Of a stretch of DNA of 5,979 nt, positions 1-5,979 are shown one piece after another; position 1 is the first letter of the stretch, and each line of letters starts with the position of its first letter. The stretch comes from Myxococcales bacterium. GTDB taxonomy: Bacteria > Myxococcota_C > UBA6777. Location of the stretch: positions 1 through 5,979 of the forward strand of contig JALTMC010000266.1 in assembly GCA_027005175.1 (NCBI GenBank). The letters are read 5' to 3'. A program made the position numbers and the translations under genes. The notes beneath the pieces were generated by a model. It did not search any database. It saw only the letters and a list, made by a program, of their open reading frames with translations, and was not told the DNA's origin.

Positions 1-141
1 TCCCCCTTCTCACGCATACTTCGCAACCAACGCAAAGCAAAACGTCGCGCCAGAAGACGTCGCACCCGTCATAGAAGAAGACGTCGCACCCGTCGTAGAA
101 GAAGACGTCGCACTCGCCGTAAAAGGAGAAGGAGACGTTGA
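1..141 (+). CDS. C-terminal end of an unidentified protein, possible Arg-rich tail (5' partial)
   Basis: Frame 1 is open from the window edge to a TGA at 139-141 and encodes the last 46 residues of a protein whose start lies outside the window. By hand count 29 of 46 residues are Arg, with Thr, Lys and His scattered among them; the tail ends in five consecutive Arg. Such a tail would be strongly basic and could bind nucleic acid or acidic surfaces, but I recognise no family. For this frame: between the last two repeat copies the changes are synonymous (acc/act, cgt/cgc), and the bases after the repeats still encode Lys/Arg with different codons. Against it: AGA is very common here but rare in pheS and pheT. 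The competing reading is frame 2, positions 2-214, which gives an acidic repeat of the type EEDVAPVV using codons common in pheT and ends Tyr-Asp-Pro-Ser-His. Only one is likely real. A minus-strand frame is also open. Confidence 0.4.
   Translation, partial: SPFSRILRNQRKAKRRARRRRTRHRRRRRTRRRRRRRTRRKRRRRR
49..120. repeat. Three tandem copies of a 24-bp repeat
   Basis: Copies lie at 49-72, 73-96 and 97-120. The central copy reads aga aga aga cgt cgc acc cgt cgt in frame 1. Copies two and three differ at only two bases; copy one differs at its first three bases and at one base in its last codon. A degenerate purine-rich extension (121-138) follows. The 24-bp period is a multiple of three, so copy-number change would keep any reading frame, which fits a coding repeat. 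The unit translates as an Arg/Thr octapeptide in frame 1 and as an acidic octapeptide in frame 2. Slippage or unequal recombination could change the copy number. Confidence 0.85.
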
Positions 142-221
142 TGCCCAGAAATGTATTGCGTGTTTCACAGGATATCTTGTTGGTCTTCACGCTCTTTATG
201 ACCCCTCGCACTGAAGTATGA
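141..221 (+). CDS. Possible 26-codon small ORF overlapping the upstream stop
   Basis: An ATG at 141-143 shares its A with the frame-1 stop codon (TGATG arrangement), and a good Shine-Dalgarno-like GGAG lies at 131-134, six bases upstream. The ORF ends with TGA at 219-221 and would encode a 26-residue peptide with basic ends and a hydrophobic middle (Ile-Leu-Leu-Val-Phe-Thr-Leu-Phe-Met). The overlap suggests translational coupling if the frame-1 reading of the upstream gene is right. However, the Shine-Dalgarno-like bases may simply be a by-product of the AGG/AGA arginine codons, and the ORF is short enough to occur by chance. No family is recognised. If frame 2 is the true upstream frame, this ORF lies inside that gene and is probably spurious. 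Confidence 0.15.
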   Translation: MPRNVLRVSQDILLVFTLFMTPRTEV

Positions 222-1120
222 GGCTGGAAAGCCAAAGAAGATATATCCTGGGTATAAGCCCACAAGGCTGGGCTAGACACGGTGGGTTGAGATACTTAAC
301 TTTCACTCTTTCCAGGTGTTTGGGAAGAGGTTTGGCACAACTTTTGGTAAAGAACTTGCATTCTGTGAAAGAGGTTGCTATGTTCCTCAACCTGTTCTTT
401 GGAAATTATAGAACCCACTTTTGATGTAGGCTTCCTGACTGGATGAGACAGGTTTCGGCTTGTCGCCAGTCATCTCCGCAAGGAGGTTTTCTCCGTTATT
501 AAGCGTTTGTGATACGGACGCCCAGGAGAAAGGTCTCTCGGAAGCGAATATCAGGATCACAGGGATCGACGCATCCTCTATGGAGACACCCAAGGGGAAG
601 CGCACGGTACGGTGTACTGCCAGTGCGACAACGAGCAGCACTGCACGCGGCCCTAACCCCTTGATATTTGAGGCAGAGCCCCACCGCGAAGGACGCCCAC
701 CACGTCGAAGCGTGCAACCACTGGATGCAACACGACCTCAGTAGGGGGACGACCGATGCAGCAGAAGTGCGAGCACCGGCCAAGCTTGCCACTCAGGCGC
801 AGCCGGGAAAGTGCTTACGGCAAGCGACAATGCGAGACCAGCAACTCCAACGTCAAACAGTCCACTGTACGAAGGGACGCGCCAGCCTGGTGAGCCACTC
901 GGACAGCGCGTGCTGTAAATTTGTCGTGCAGCACGAGCCGCACCTCTCACCCCCGCCAACACCCTACCATCAGAGAATCATTAAGCTTTCCCTCCCAACA
1001 GACTCCACTCCCTCACATCCCGTCGCCGGTGAGGACACACTGCGAGTGCCCATTGACGTCAAGAACCTCGTCCCTTTTCGCCCTTTAACGCTACCTCAGA
1101 AGTGGATTCTAGAATTTCGG
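222..1120. other. About 0.9 kb with no convincing gene; contains a GC-rich island and an antisense open stretch
   Basis: No protein here is recognisable on either strand, and I see no tRNA, rRNA, tmRNA, RNase P or SRP RNA signature. Composition changes sharply: about 40% GC over 301-420, about 62% over 601-960 (hand counts), then back to about 40% after 1140. On the minus strand one frame is open from 977 to 387 apart from a single TGA at 738-740, which could be a decayed gene. On the plus strand a 153-codon frame at 668-1129 runs into the terminator and has no ribosome-binding site I can see. Local inverted repeats occur at 436-472 and 909-935. A weak promoter-like pair lies at 356-361 (TTGCAT) and 379-384 (TATGTT), 17 bases apart. 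Possible explanations are intergenic decay, a pseudogene, or an unannotated RNA ending at the 1121-1154 terminator. Confidence 0.55.
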
Positions 1121-1154
1121 AACGTGTAGCGCATATTGCGCTACACGTTTTTTT
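1121..1154 (+). terminator. Strong intrinsic terminator upstream of the pheS leader
   Basis: The arms at 1121-1133 (aacgtgtagcgca) and 1137-1149 (tgcgctacacgtt) are perfectly complementary over 13 bp around the loop TAT, or 12 bp with a five-base loop. A run of seven T (1148-1154) follows, two of which pair in the stem. This is a textbook Rho-independent terminator acting on + strand transcripts. The opposite strand lacks a T run, so it is not obviously bidirectional. It ends a transcript arising somewhere upstream, although no convincing + strand gene precedes it directly, and it separates that transcript from pheST. It also rules out the long upstream extension of the pheS frame, whose first ATG (1136) lies inside the hairpin. 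Confidence 0.92.
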
Positions 1155-1183
1155 GTGCGAAAGAGACTGCAATCCTTTGGGAA

Positions 1184-1222
1184 TGTTACGCTGTTGAACA
1201 TGTTTCTGTTCAAAGCGTAGTA
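1184..1222 (+). promoter_or_regulatory. Long inverted repeat (hairpin) in the pheS leader
   Basis: Arms 1187-1199 (tacgct-g-ttgaac) and 1208-1219 (gttcaaagcgta) pair over 12 bp with one unpaired G (1193) and an 8-base loop (1200-1207). Two G-U pairs and one A-U pair can extend it to 1184/1222. No T run follows, so it is not an ordinary terminator. It lies 48 bases upstream of the pheS start, between the terminator and the ribosome-binding site. It could be a leader-RNA control element, a DNA operator (the inner TTGAAC-N8-GTTCAA is a clean dyad) or an mRNA-stabilising structure. No T-box features are visible. The pairing is seen directly; the function is inferred. Confidence 0.55.
1200..1220 (+). 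CDS. Possible pheST leader peptide (6 codons, two Phe)
   Basis: An ATG at 1200 opens a frame reading Met-Phe-Leu-Phe-Lys-Ala and stops at TAG (1218-1220), followed in frame by TAG and TAA (1221-1226). Two of the six codons are Phe (TTT, TTC). The ORF occupies the loop and 3' arm of the leader hairpin, so a ribosome on it would open that hairpin. In enterobacteria a Phe-rich leader peptide (PheM) controls pheST by attenuation, which makes the coincidence notable. Against it: no Shine-Dalgarno-like sequence sits at a proper distance, the peptide is very short, and there is no downstream attenuator terminator. A chance occurrence is quite possible. Confidence 0.2.
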   Translation: MFLFKA

Positions 1223-1258
1223 GTAAGTGTATGTAGATTCGTTTCTCTGGAAAAAATC

Positions 1259-1263
1259 GGAAG
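1259..1263 (+). promoter_or_regulatory. Ribosome-binding site of pheS
   Basis: GGAAG sits seven bases before the ATG at 1271. It fixes the PheS start there, because the upstream in-frame ATG lies inside the terminator hairpin and because family members begin with a similar Met-[Ile/Leu]-Glu-Gln-Leu sequence. Confidence 0.6.
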
Positions 1264-1270
1264 CAAAGCA

Positions 1271-2296
1271 ATGATCGAGCAATTAGAACAACTGTTTGAG
1301 GACGCCAAAAGCAAACTCACCACGCTCAAAAGTACAGCGGACCTGGAAGCCTGGTTTCGCGACACCTTGGGGCGCAAAGGTCAACTGACCGCACTGATGC
1401 GACAGGTGGGTTCTTTATCCAAAGAAGAGAAGCCCGTCTTTGGCAAGCGGGCAAATGAGGTAAAGCAGACCCTGCAATCTTCGTTTGATGCTCGCCAAAC
1501 AGAAGTTAAAATGGCTCAGCTTGAAGCCGAGATGGCTTCCGACGCTTTGGATATTACACTGCCTGGTCGTCGTTCACGCAAAGGTGGATTACATCCCATT
1601 ACCCGAACGTTGCGAGAGATCTATCGGATCTGGGGTGATATGGGGTTTCAGGTGTATCAGAGTCGAGAGGTAGAGACCGACGAGTACAACTTTGAGATGC
1701 TCAACATCCCGGAGCATCACCCTGCCCGTGACATGTGGGATACGTTTCACACCACCTCACCAGGGATGTTGTTGCGCACACACACCAGTCCAGGACAAAT
1801 TCACGCCATGCGTGAGTATCACCCCGAACCCATTCGTGTGATCTTGCCAGGTACAGTCTACCGCTACGAGCAGATCACATCGCGCAGTGAATGTCAGTTT
1901 AATCAAGTGGAGGGATTGGCCATCGGCCATAACATCAGCTTGGCTGATCTCAAAGGCACCCTCTCCGACTTCGCGCGACGTATGTTTGGCGCGGATCGCA
2001 ATGTCCGTTTTCGTGCCAATTACTTCCCATTCACCGAGCCCAGCGCTGAAATGGATGTGGAATGCATCTTGTGCGACGGTGACGGTTGTCAGCTTTGCAA
2101 ACACACTGGATGGCTTGAGATCCTTGGCTCTGGCATGGTGCACCCCAATGTGATGAGAAATGGTGGCTACGATCCCTCCGAGTATTCCGGCTTTGCGTTT
2201 GGTATGGGTGTCGAACGCATCTGTATGTTGAACTATGGCATCTGCGATATTCGAAATTTCTGGTCCAACGACTTGCGCTTCTTACAGCAATTCTAG
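1271..2296 (+). CDS. pheS: Phenylalanine--tRNA ligase alpha subunit (EC 6.1.1.20)
   Basis: Catalytic alpha subunit (341 aa, normal for bacterial PheS) of the cytosolic (alpha-beta)2 enzyme that activates Phe with ATP and attaches it to tRNA-Phe. Residues 1-90 form the helical coiled-coil arm that contacts tRNA. The class II catalytic core follows: HPARDMWDTF (150-159), LRTHTSPGQ (168-176), the motif 2 region with RYEQ (198-201) and QVEG (212-215), the segment FTEPSAEMDV (254-263), and motif 3 GFAFGMGVER (307-316). Ala309 in GFAFG corresponds to the Phe-pocket alanine known from E. coli PheS. Cys265, 268, 273 and 276 form a CxxC-x4-CxxC cluster suited to zinc binding; many but not all bacterial PheS proteins have such a cluster. 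The sequence ends NDLRFLQQF, typical for the family. The start at 1271 is chosen over an in-frame ATG at 1136, which lies inside the terminator. pheT follows after 12 bases. No frameshift or missing motif is seen. Confidence 0.97.
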   Translation: MIEQLEQLFEDAKSKLTTLKSTADLEAWFRDTLGRKGQLTALMRQVGSLSKEEKPVFGKRANEVKQTLQSSFDARQTEVKMAQLEAEMASDALDITLPGRRSRKGGLHPITRTLREIYRIWGDMGFQVYQSREVETDEYNFEMLNIPEHHPARDMWDTFHTTSPGMLLRTHTSPGQIHAMREYHPEPIRVILPGTVYRYEQITSRSECQFNQVEGLAIGHNISLADLKGTLSDFARRMFGADRNVRFRANYFPFTEPSAEMDVECILCDGDGCQLCKHTGWLEILGSGMVHPNVMRNGGYDPSEYSGFAFGMGVERICMLNYGICDIRNFWSNDLRFLQQF

Positions 2297-2301
2297 AGGG
2301 G
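2295..2301 (+). promoter_or_regulatory. Ribosome-binding site of pheT, overlapping the pheS stop
   Basis: AGAGGGG lies seven bases before the pheT ATG and includes the last two bases of the pheS TAG stop. This tight arrangement favours translational coupling, which would help keep the two subunits in 1:1 ratio. Confidence 0.65.
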
Positions 2302-2308
2302 TTTTCCA

Positions 2309-4834
2309 ATGCTTGTACCACTGTCATGGTTAAAAGAATATGTAGACATTGAGATGACCCCTGAAGAGCTGGGTGATATGCTCACGATCGCGGGCCTCGA
2401 AGTCGAAAAGATGGATTATATCGGAATACCGGGAGGCAACGACAAACAACGCCTGGTCTGGGACCCCGAAAAGCTCGTCATCGGACAGTTGCTCAAAGTC
2501 GAGCAACATCCAAACGCAGACCGCTTGGTGCTTGCCACTGTTGAATACGGTGGGGAAGAACCCGAAGTGGTTGTGACAGGAGCACCCAACCTGTTTGCTT
2601 ACCTGGGGCAAGGCGACATCACAGAGCAGGGTTTGTACTCTCCTCTCGCGCTTGAAGGCGCAGAGTTATACGACGGTTACAAAGAAGGTCTCGTTAAAAC
2701 AAAGCTGAAAAGTAGAGCCCTTCGAGGCATTGAAAACCGCTGTATGCTCTGCTCGGAAAAAGAGCTGGGTATCAGCGACGAGCATGAAGGTATCATGCTT
2801 CTCTCAGAAGGTGTTCCAGGCACCCCGCTCACTGAAGTGTTCGGGGATGTTGTCTACGAACTCAATATCATTCCAAACATCGCGCGTTGCGCATCCATTG
2901 TAGGTGTCGCTCGTGAGGTCGCAGCCCTCACAGGCAAAGAGCTGCGAATGCCCGACTTTGCAGTGACCCAAGAAGGTCCGACCATCGAAGGAAAGGTCGA
3001 GATCCATACAGACGATCCAAAGTATAACCCCCGATTCATCGCGATGTTAATCGAAGGGGTGAAGCAAATACCGAGCCCCGACTGGATGCAGCGACGCCTT
3101 CGGCTCGCAGGTCAACGACCCATCAATGTGGTGGTTGACATCAGCAACTATGTGATGTTGGAGTTGGGACAACCCAACCACACCTTTGACTACGACACTC
3201 TCCGAAAACGCGCAGACTCTTACAATGCCGATGGCCCCATTAAGATCATCACACGCTTTGCCAAAGATGGCGAAGTCCTCACCACTCTGGATTGTGTTGA
3301 GCACAAGTTGAAGGACTTCAACATGCTGGTCACAGATCCAGAGGGAGTGTTGAGTCTTGGTGGTATTATGGGCGGTGCTGACAGCGAGATCAACGACAAC
3401 ACCGCCAATGTTCTGCTCGAAGTAGCTGGCTGGGACTTCATGAATATCCGTCGCAGTGCCAACTCCCTTAAAATTGCCAGTGACGCAGGTTTTCGCTTCA
3501 GCCGTGGCGTCCATCCCGCCCAGGCACTCTTGGGTGCCAAACGAGCAGCAGAGTTGTTGCGAACCCTGGCAGGTGGCACTGTAGCTCAGGGAATGGTGGA
3601 CTACTACCCCCTTCCACCCAAGCCCACAACACTGACACTCACCCCCAAGGAGGTGAAACGAGTCGGCGGCATCACCGTCACAGCCTCCGAAATGAAGGAG
3701 CTGCTGGAGCGCCTGGAGTTCACGGTAGAGTTGGAGGGGGAAGAGGCTACAATCACCAGCCCTGACCATCGTATTGACATCTATGGAACCCAGGATCTGG
3801 TGGAAGAAGTTTGTCGAATGTATGGCTATGATCGCATCCCTACCACAGAGATGGCCGACAGCCTCCCTCCACAACGCAACAACACCCCGCTGCTCAACGA
3901 GCACCGAATCACAGACACCCTGACCGAGCTGGGCTTGCAGGAAGTGATCACCTATCGCTTGACCAGTCCAGAACAAGAAGCCAGGCTTCTCTCCACTCCA
4001 CAAGAGGAAAAAACCACCCCTCCCTACGTAGGGATCGCAAATCCTATCTCTGTGGATAAGACCGTGATGCGTCGCAGCGTACTGGCGAGTGTGATGGATA
4101 TGGTGGCCACCAACAGTCGCTTCCAAAACCACATCGCATTGTTTGAGTTGGGCAAAGTATACCTACCTTCCAGCAACGAAGGCCAACTACCCAATGAGGA
4201 CCTACAACTGGCCCTCGCATTAACAGGCCCACGAGCAGATGCTTTTTGGCAAGACAAAGACGCGAGCAGCAACATCGATTTCTTCGACCTGAAGGGATTG
4301 TTGGAAGATCTATTTGCTGATCTACATATCGATGGCTGGCATCTCACTGTAGCAGAGCACCCAACGTTCCGTCCGGGGCGCACCGCTGCGGTGATGAAAG
4401 GCAAAAAGAAGCTCGGAATCATCGGCGAGATCCACCCCTTGGTCAAAGAAGCCTTCGACATTCGGTTGGACACTCCTATTCTCGCTGCCGAACTCGATGT
4501 CGAAGCACTGTTCCCACTGATCCAACCAGCCCACAAGGTCACAGATGTTTCGACATTTCCGGCTGTTCGTGAAGACCTCGCTTTGGTTGTAGATGCCAAC
4601 CTACCCGCCTCCGAAGTCGAAGCTGAGATTCGCAAGTCGGGCGGGTTCTTGCTCCAGTCTGTAGAGCTGTTCGATGTGTTTCAAGGTAAGCAGGTCGAAG
4701 AAGGTAAGAAAAGTCTGGCCTATCACCTGACTTTCCAATCCCCATCCAAAACCCTCACCGACAAAGAAGTTGGTAAGAACCGCAAACGCATCATCAAACA
4801 ACTCGAAAAGAACCTCAACGCCATCCTCCGCTAA
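2309..4834 (+). CDS. pheT: Phenylalanine--tRNA ligase beta subunit
   Basis: Beta subunit (841 aa; E. coli PheT is about 795) that binds tRNA-Phe and edits mischarged Tyr-tRNA-Phe. Domains in order: an N-terminal B1 segment beginning MLVPLSWLKEYVD; a tRNA-binding OB fold at about 40-155 with VEQHPNADRLVLATV (64-78), VTGAPN (89-94) and CSEKELG (148-154); the B3/B4 editing domain at about 210-425; the B5 domain at about 440-513 ending in DLVEEVCRMYGYDRIP (496-511); the catalytic-like core at about 525-735; and a C-terminal FDX-ACB domain from about 749 (TFPAVREDLALVV) to the end. In the editing site, His291 in GQPNHTFD, the GIMGG loop (352-356) and Glu371 occupy the positions of known editing residues of Thermus PheT. 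Extra length comes partly from an insertion in the OB region (about 96-118). The usual RFERGVDP-like motif reads RFSRGVHP (396-403). Intact, and almost certainly in one operon with pheS. Confidence 0.97.
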   Translation: MLVPLSWLKEYVDIEMTPEELGDMLTIAGLEVEKMDYIGIPGGNDKQRLVWDPEKLVIGQLLKVEQHPNADRLVLATVEYGGEEPEVVVTGAPNLFAYLGQGDITEQGLYSPLALEGAELYDGYKEGLVKTKLKSRALRGIENRCMLCSEKELGISDEHEGIMLLSEGVPGTPLTEVFGDVVYELNIIPNIARCASIVGVAREVAALTGKELRMPDFAVTQEGPTIEGKVEIHTDDPKYNPRFIAMLIEGVKQIPSPDWMQRRLRLAGQRPINVVVDISNYVMLELGQPNHTFDYDTLRKRADSYNADGPIKIITRFAKDGEVLTTLDCVEHKLKDFNMLVTDPEGVLSLGGIMGGADSEINDNTANVLLEVAGWDFMNIRRSANSLKIASDAGFRFSRGVHPAQALLGAKRAAELLRTLAGGTVAQGMVDYYPLPPKPTTLTLTPKEVKRVGGITVTASEMKELLERLEFTVELEGEEATITSPDHRIDIYGTQDLVEEVCRMYGYDRIPTTEMADSLPPQRNNTPLLNEHRITDTLTELGLQEVITYRLTSPEQEARLLSTPQEEKTTPPYVGIANPISVDKTVMRRSVLASVMDMVATNSRFQNHIALFELGKVYLPSSNEGQLPNEDLQLALALTGPRADAFWQDKDASSNIDFFDLKGLLEDLFADLHIDGWHLTVAEHPTFRPGRTAAVMKGKKKLGIIGEIHPLVKEAFDIRLDTPILAAELDVEALFPLIQPAHKVTDVSTFPAVREDLALVVDANLPASEVEAEIRKSGGFLLQSVELFDVFQGKQVEEGKKSLAYHLTFQSPSKTLTDKEVGKNRKRIIKQLEKNLNAILR

Positions 4835-4860
4835 CCCCACCCAACACCGAAAGCCCATTC

Positions 4861-5979
4861 ATGGACAATATCACTCACTCTCTGGTGGGGGCTGCTCTCG
4901 CCCAAGGTGCCCTTCAGTATCGTGCAGCCGCCAGCCGTAAGAACGTCACCTCCGAAGTGGCAACAGCTTCTGCTGCAGCCTTACCCATGTATGTCGCTTC
5001 GATTCTAGCCAATAACTTCCCTGACCTGGACCTTCTCGTCACCGCTGTTATGGACGCACGCCTGGGCTATATCTTACATCATCGAGGCCACACGCATACC
5101 TTGATGTTTGCTCCCATTCAGCTTTTATTAATCCTTGGAATTTTTTGGATCTATTCCCGTTGGAAAAGACCCAACTGGTCTACGTTAGACTGGCGTTGGT
5201 TTGCAGGCCTCGCAGTAATAGGCTCTCTTGTCCACCTGACAATGGACAGCTGGAACGTCTACGGTGTTCACCCCTTTTGGCCCTTTGACAATCGCTGGTA
5301 CTACGGTGACTTTGTATTTATTCTCGAACCCTTATTCTGGATCCTACTCATCCCATGGCTACTTCGAAGCGTCACACGACGTTGGAGTCGCAACACTCTC
5401 ATCACTCTCTATTCGCTCGCCAATCTCGCGTTGTTCGCTTTTTACATTAAGATGTGGTGGTATCCTCTAACTGTAGCTCTGGTTGGGCTTCTCTATGGCG
5501 CATGGATCTATTATCGCCTCACCCCCAAAGCCCAAGCACTCGCTTCTCTCACTGCAATCCTATTGGTCCTGGGCTGCCTATTAACCTCATCGCTATGGGC
5601 ACGAAGGACTTTAACAGCGGCTCTCAAACAGGCCGCACCACAGGAAAAAATCCACGACATCGCGTTGATGTCCTACCCCTCCAATCCATTCTGCTACCTC
5701 TTTGTAAGCATGGCTTACCAAGCGAAGACAGATCGATATGTTTTGCGAAAAGGCCTCTACTCCTTCTCTCCTCTAGCCTTTGCCTGCCCTCAGTTTGCAG
5801 CAACACCAACGGCACCTGTTCACCCCTCCAACGTATCGCTACAACCGAAAGTCGGAGGGTTTCTTGGCAAAGTCATCGTCTTTCAACGACCCCTTGCAGA
5901 ACTCAAAAAAGTAGCCAACCACTGTCAGTTACAGGCAGCTCTTCAATTTATCCGAACACCTTACTGGCTCCTCTCCAAA
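4861..5979 (+). CDS. DUF457/YdjM-type membrane protein, 'metal-dependent hydrolase' family (3' partial)
   Basis: Opens with ATG at 4861, 26 bases after pheT, and stays open for 373 codons to the window edge with no stop. The N-terminus MDNITHSLVGAALAQ is characteristic of the family. Conserved polar motifs follow: NNFPDLDLL (51-59), HHRGHTHT (73-80) and VHLTMDSWNVYGVHPFWPFD (124-143). The His and Asp residues are the presumed metal ligands. About six hydrophobic segments (near 80-97, 112-127, 150-167, 178-197, 200-217 and 225-243) indicate an inner-membrane protein. A more soluble region of at least 130 residues then follows and makes it longer than E. coli YdjM (about 200 aa). The family is named for predicted metal-dependent hydrolase activity; its substrate is unknown, and I assign none. 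No Shine-Dalgarno-like sequence precedes the ATG, so the start rests on the conserved N-terminus. No terminator separates it from pheT, so co-transcription is possible. Confidence 0.85.
   Translation, partial: MDNITHSLVGAALAQGALQYRAAASRKNVTSEVATASAAALPMYVASILANNFPDLDLLVTAVMDARLGYILHHRGHTHTLMFAPIQLLLILGIFWIYSRWKRPNWSTLDWRWFAGLAVIGSLVHLTMDSWNVYGVHPFWPFDNRWYYGDFVFILEPLFWILLIPWLLRSVTRRWSRNTLITLYSLANLALFAFYIKMWWYPLTVALVGLLYGAWIYYRLTPKAQALASLTAILLVLGCLLTSSLWARRTLTAALKQAAPQEKIHDIALMSYPSNPFCYLFVSMAYQAKTDRYVLRKGLYSFSPLAFACPQFAATPTAPVHPSNVSLQPKVGGFLGKVIVFQRPLAELKKVANHCQLQAALQFIRTPYWLLSK

Noticed and set aside
257-274. Small hairpin AGCCCA-N6-TGGGCT as a terminator for the upstream gene
   Set aside because: The stem is only six base pairs and no T run follows.
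668-1129. 153-codon + strand frame
   Set aside because: It runs into the terminator stem, shows no recognisable domain or ribosome-binding site, lies in a GC-rich stretch that favours long chance frames, and overlaps an equally open antisense frame.
1194-1213. LexA-like operator (GAAC...GTTC) in the pheS leader
   Set aside because: The spacer between GAAC and GTTC is eight bases, whereas the known GAAC-N4-GTTC LexA box has four; the dyad is better described as part of the longer hairpin.
1136-1270. 45-codon N-terminal extension of PheS from an upstream in-frame ATG
   Set aside because: The ATG lies in the loop-proximal part of the terminator hairpin, the extension crosses the leader hairpin, and PheS proteins begin where residue 1 is placed at 1271, which has its own ribosome-binding site.
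1155-1270. T-box riboswitch or sigma-70 promoter for pheST
   Set aside because: No T-box sequence or antiterminator/terminator pair is present. TTGAAC (1194) has only a poor -10 match at the right distance, so no promoter is called although one is expected here.
3047-4132. 361-codon minus-strand frame
   Set aside because: It lies wholly inside pheT, which is strongly supported by its conserved domains; it is an antisense shadow.

Overview
The window carries a bacterial phenylalanyl-tRNA synthetase operon on the + strand, preceded by about 0.9 kb with no convincing gene and followed by a membrane-protein gene that runs off the right edge. PheS (341 aa) and PheT (841 aa) are complete and intact. 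From memory of these families, several traits resemble Chloroflexota: the CxxC-x4-CxxC insertion and the C-terminus of PheS, and the enlarged anticodon-binding-like OB region and FSRGV-type motif of PheT. Some deltaproteobacterial lineages look similar, so this is a leaning only. The genes are roughly 50-55% GC.

Layout. Positions 1-141 hold three 24-bp tandem repeats near the end of a gene truncated by the window. Read in frame 1 they give an extremely arginine-rich C-terminal tail; read in frame 2 they give an acidic Glu/Asp/Val/Ala/Pro repeat that stays open to 214. The sequence alone does not settle which frame is used. Positions 222-1120 have no recognisable gene. Within them lies a GC-rich island (about 62% by hand count over 601-960) between AT-richer flanks, and the stretch ends in a strong intrinsic terminator (1121-1154). 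Positions 1155-1270 are the AT-rich pheS leader. It contains a long inverted repeat, with a six-codon reading frame (Met-Phe-Leu-Phe-Lys-Ala) followed by three in-frame stops overlapping its loop and 3' arm. pheS (1271-2296) and pheT (2309-4834) are separated by 12 bases, and the pheT ribosome-binding site overlaps the pheS stop. A DUF457/YdjM-type integral membrane 'metal-dependent hydrolase' gene starts 26 bases after pheT with no visible terminator between, so it may be co-transcribed.

How the parts fit. PheS and PheT form the (alpha-beta)2 enzyme that charges tRNA-Phe. The terminator insulates the operon from upstream transcription, so the operon promoter should lie within 1155-1270, although I see no good sigma-70-like match there. 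The leader hairpin and Phe-containing mini-ORF are the most interesting unexplained signals, because Phe-rich leader peptides control pheST in enterobacteria. Here, however, no attenuator terminator follows and the mini-ORF has no clear Shine-Dalgarno sequence. I found no CRISPR array, tRNA, rRNA or insertion sequence, and no evidence of a wholly new defence or mobile system.
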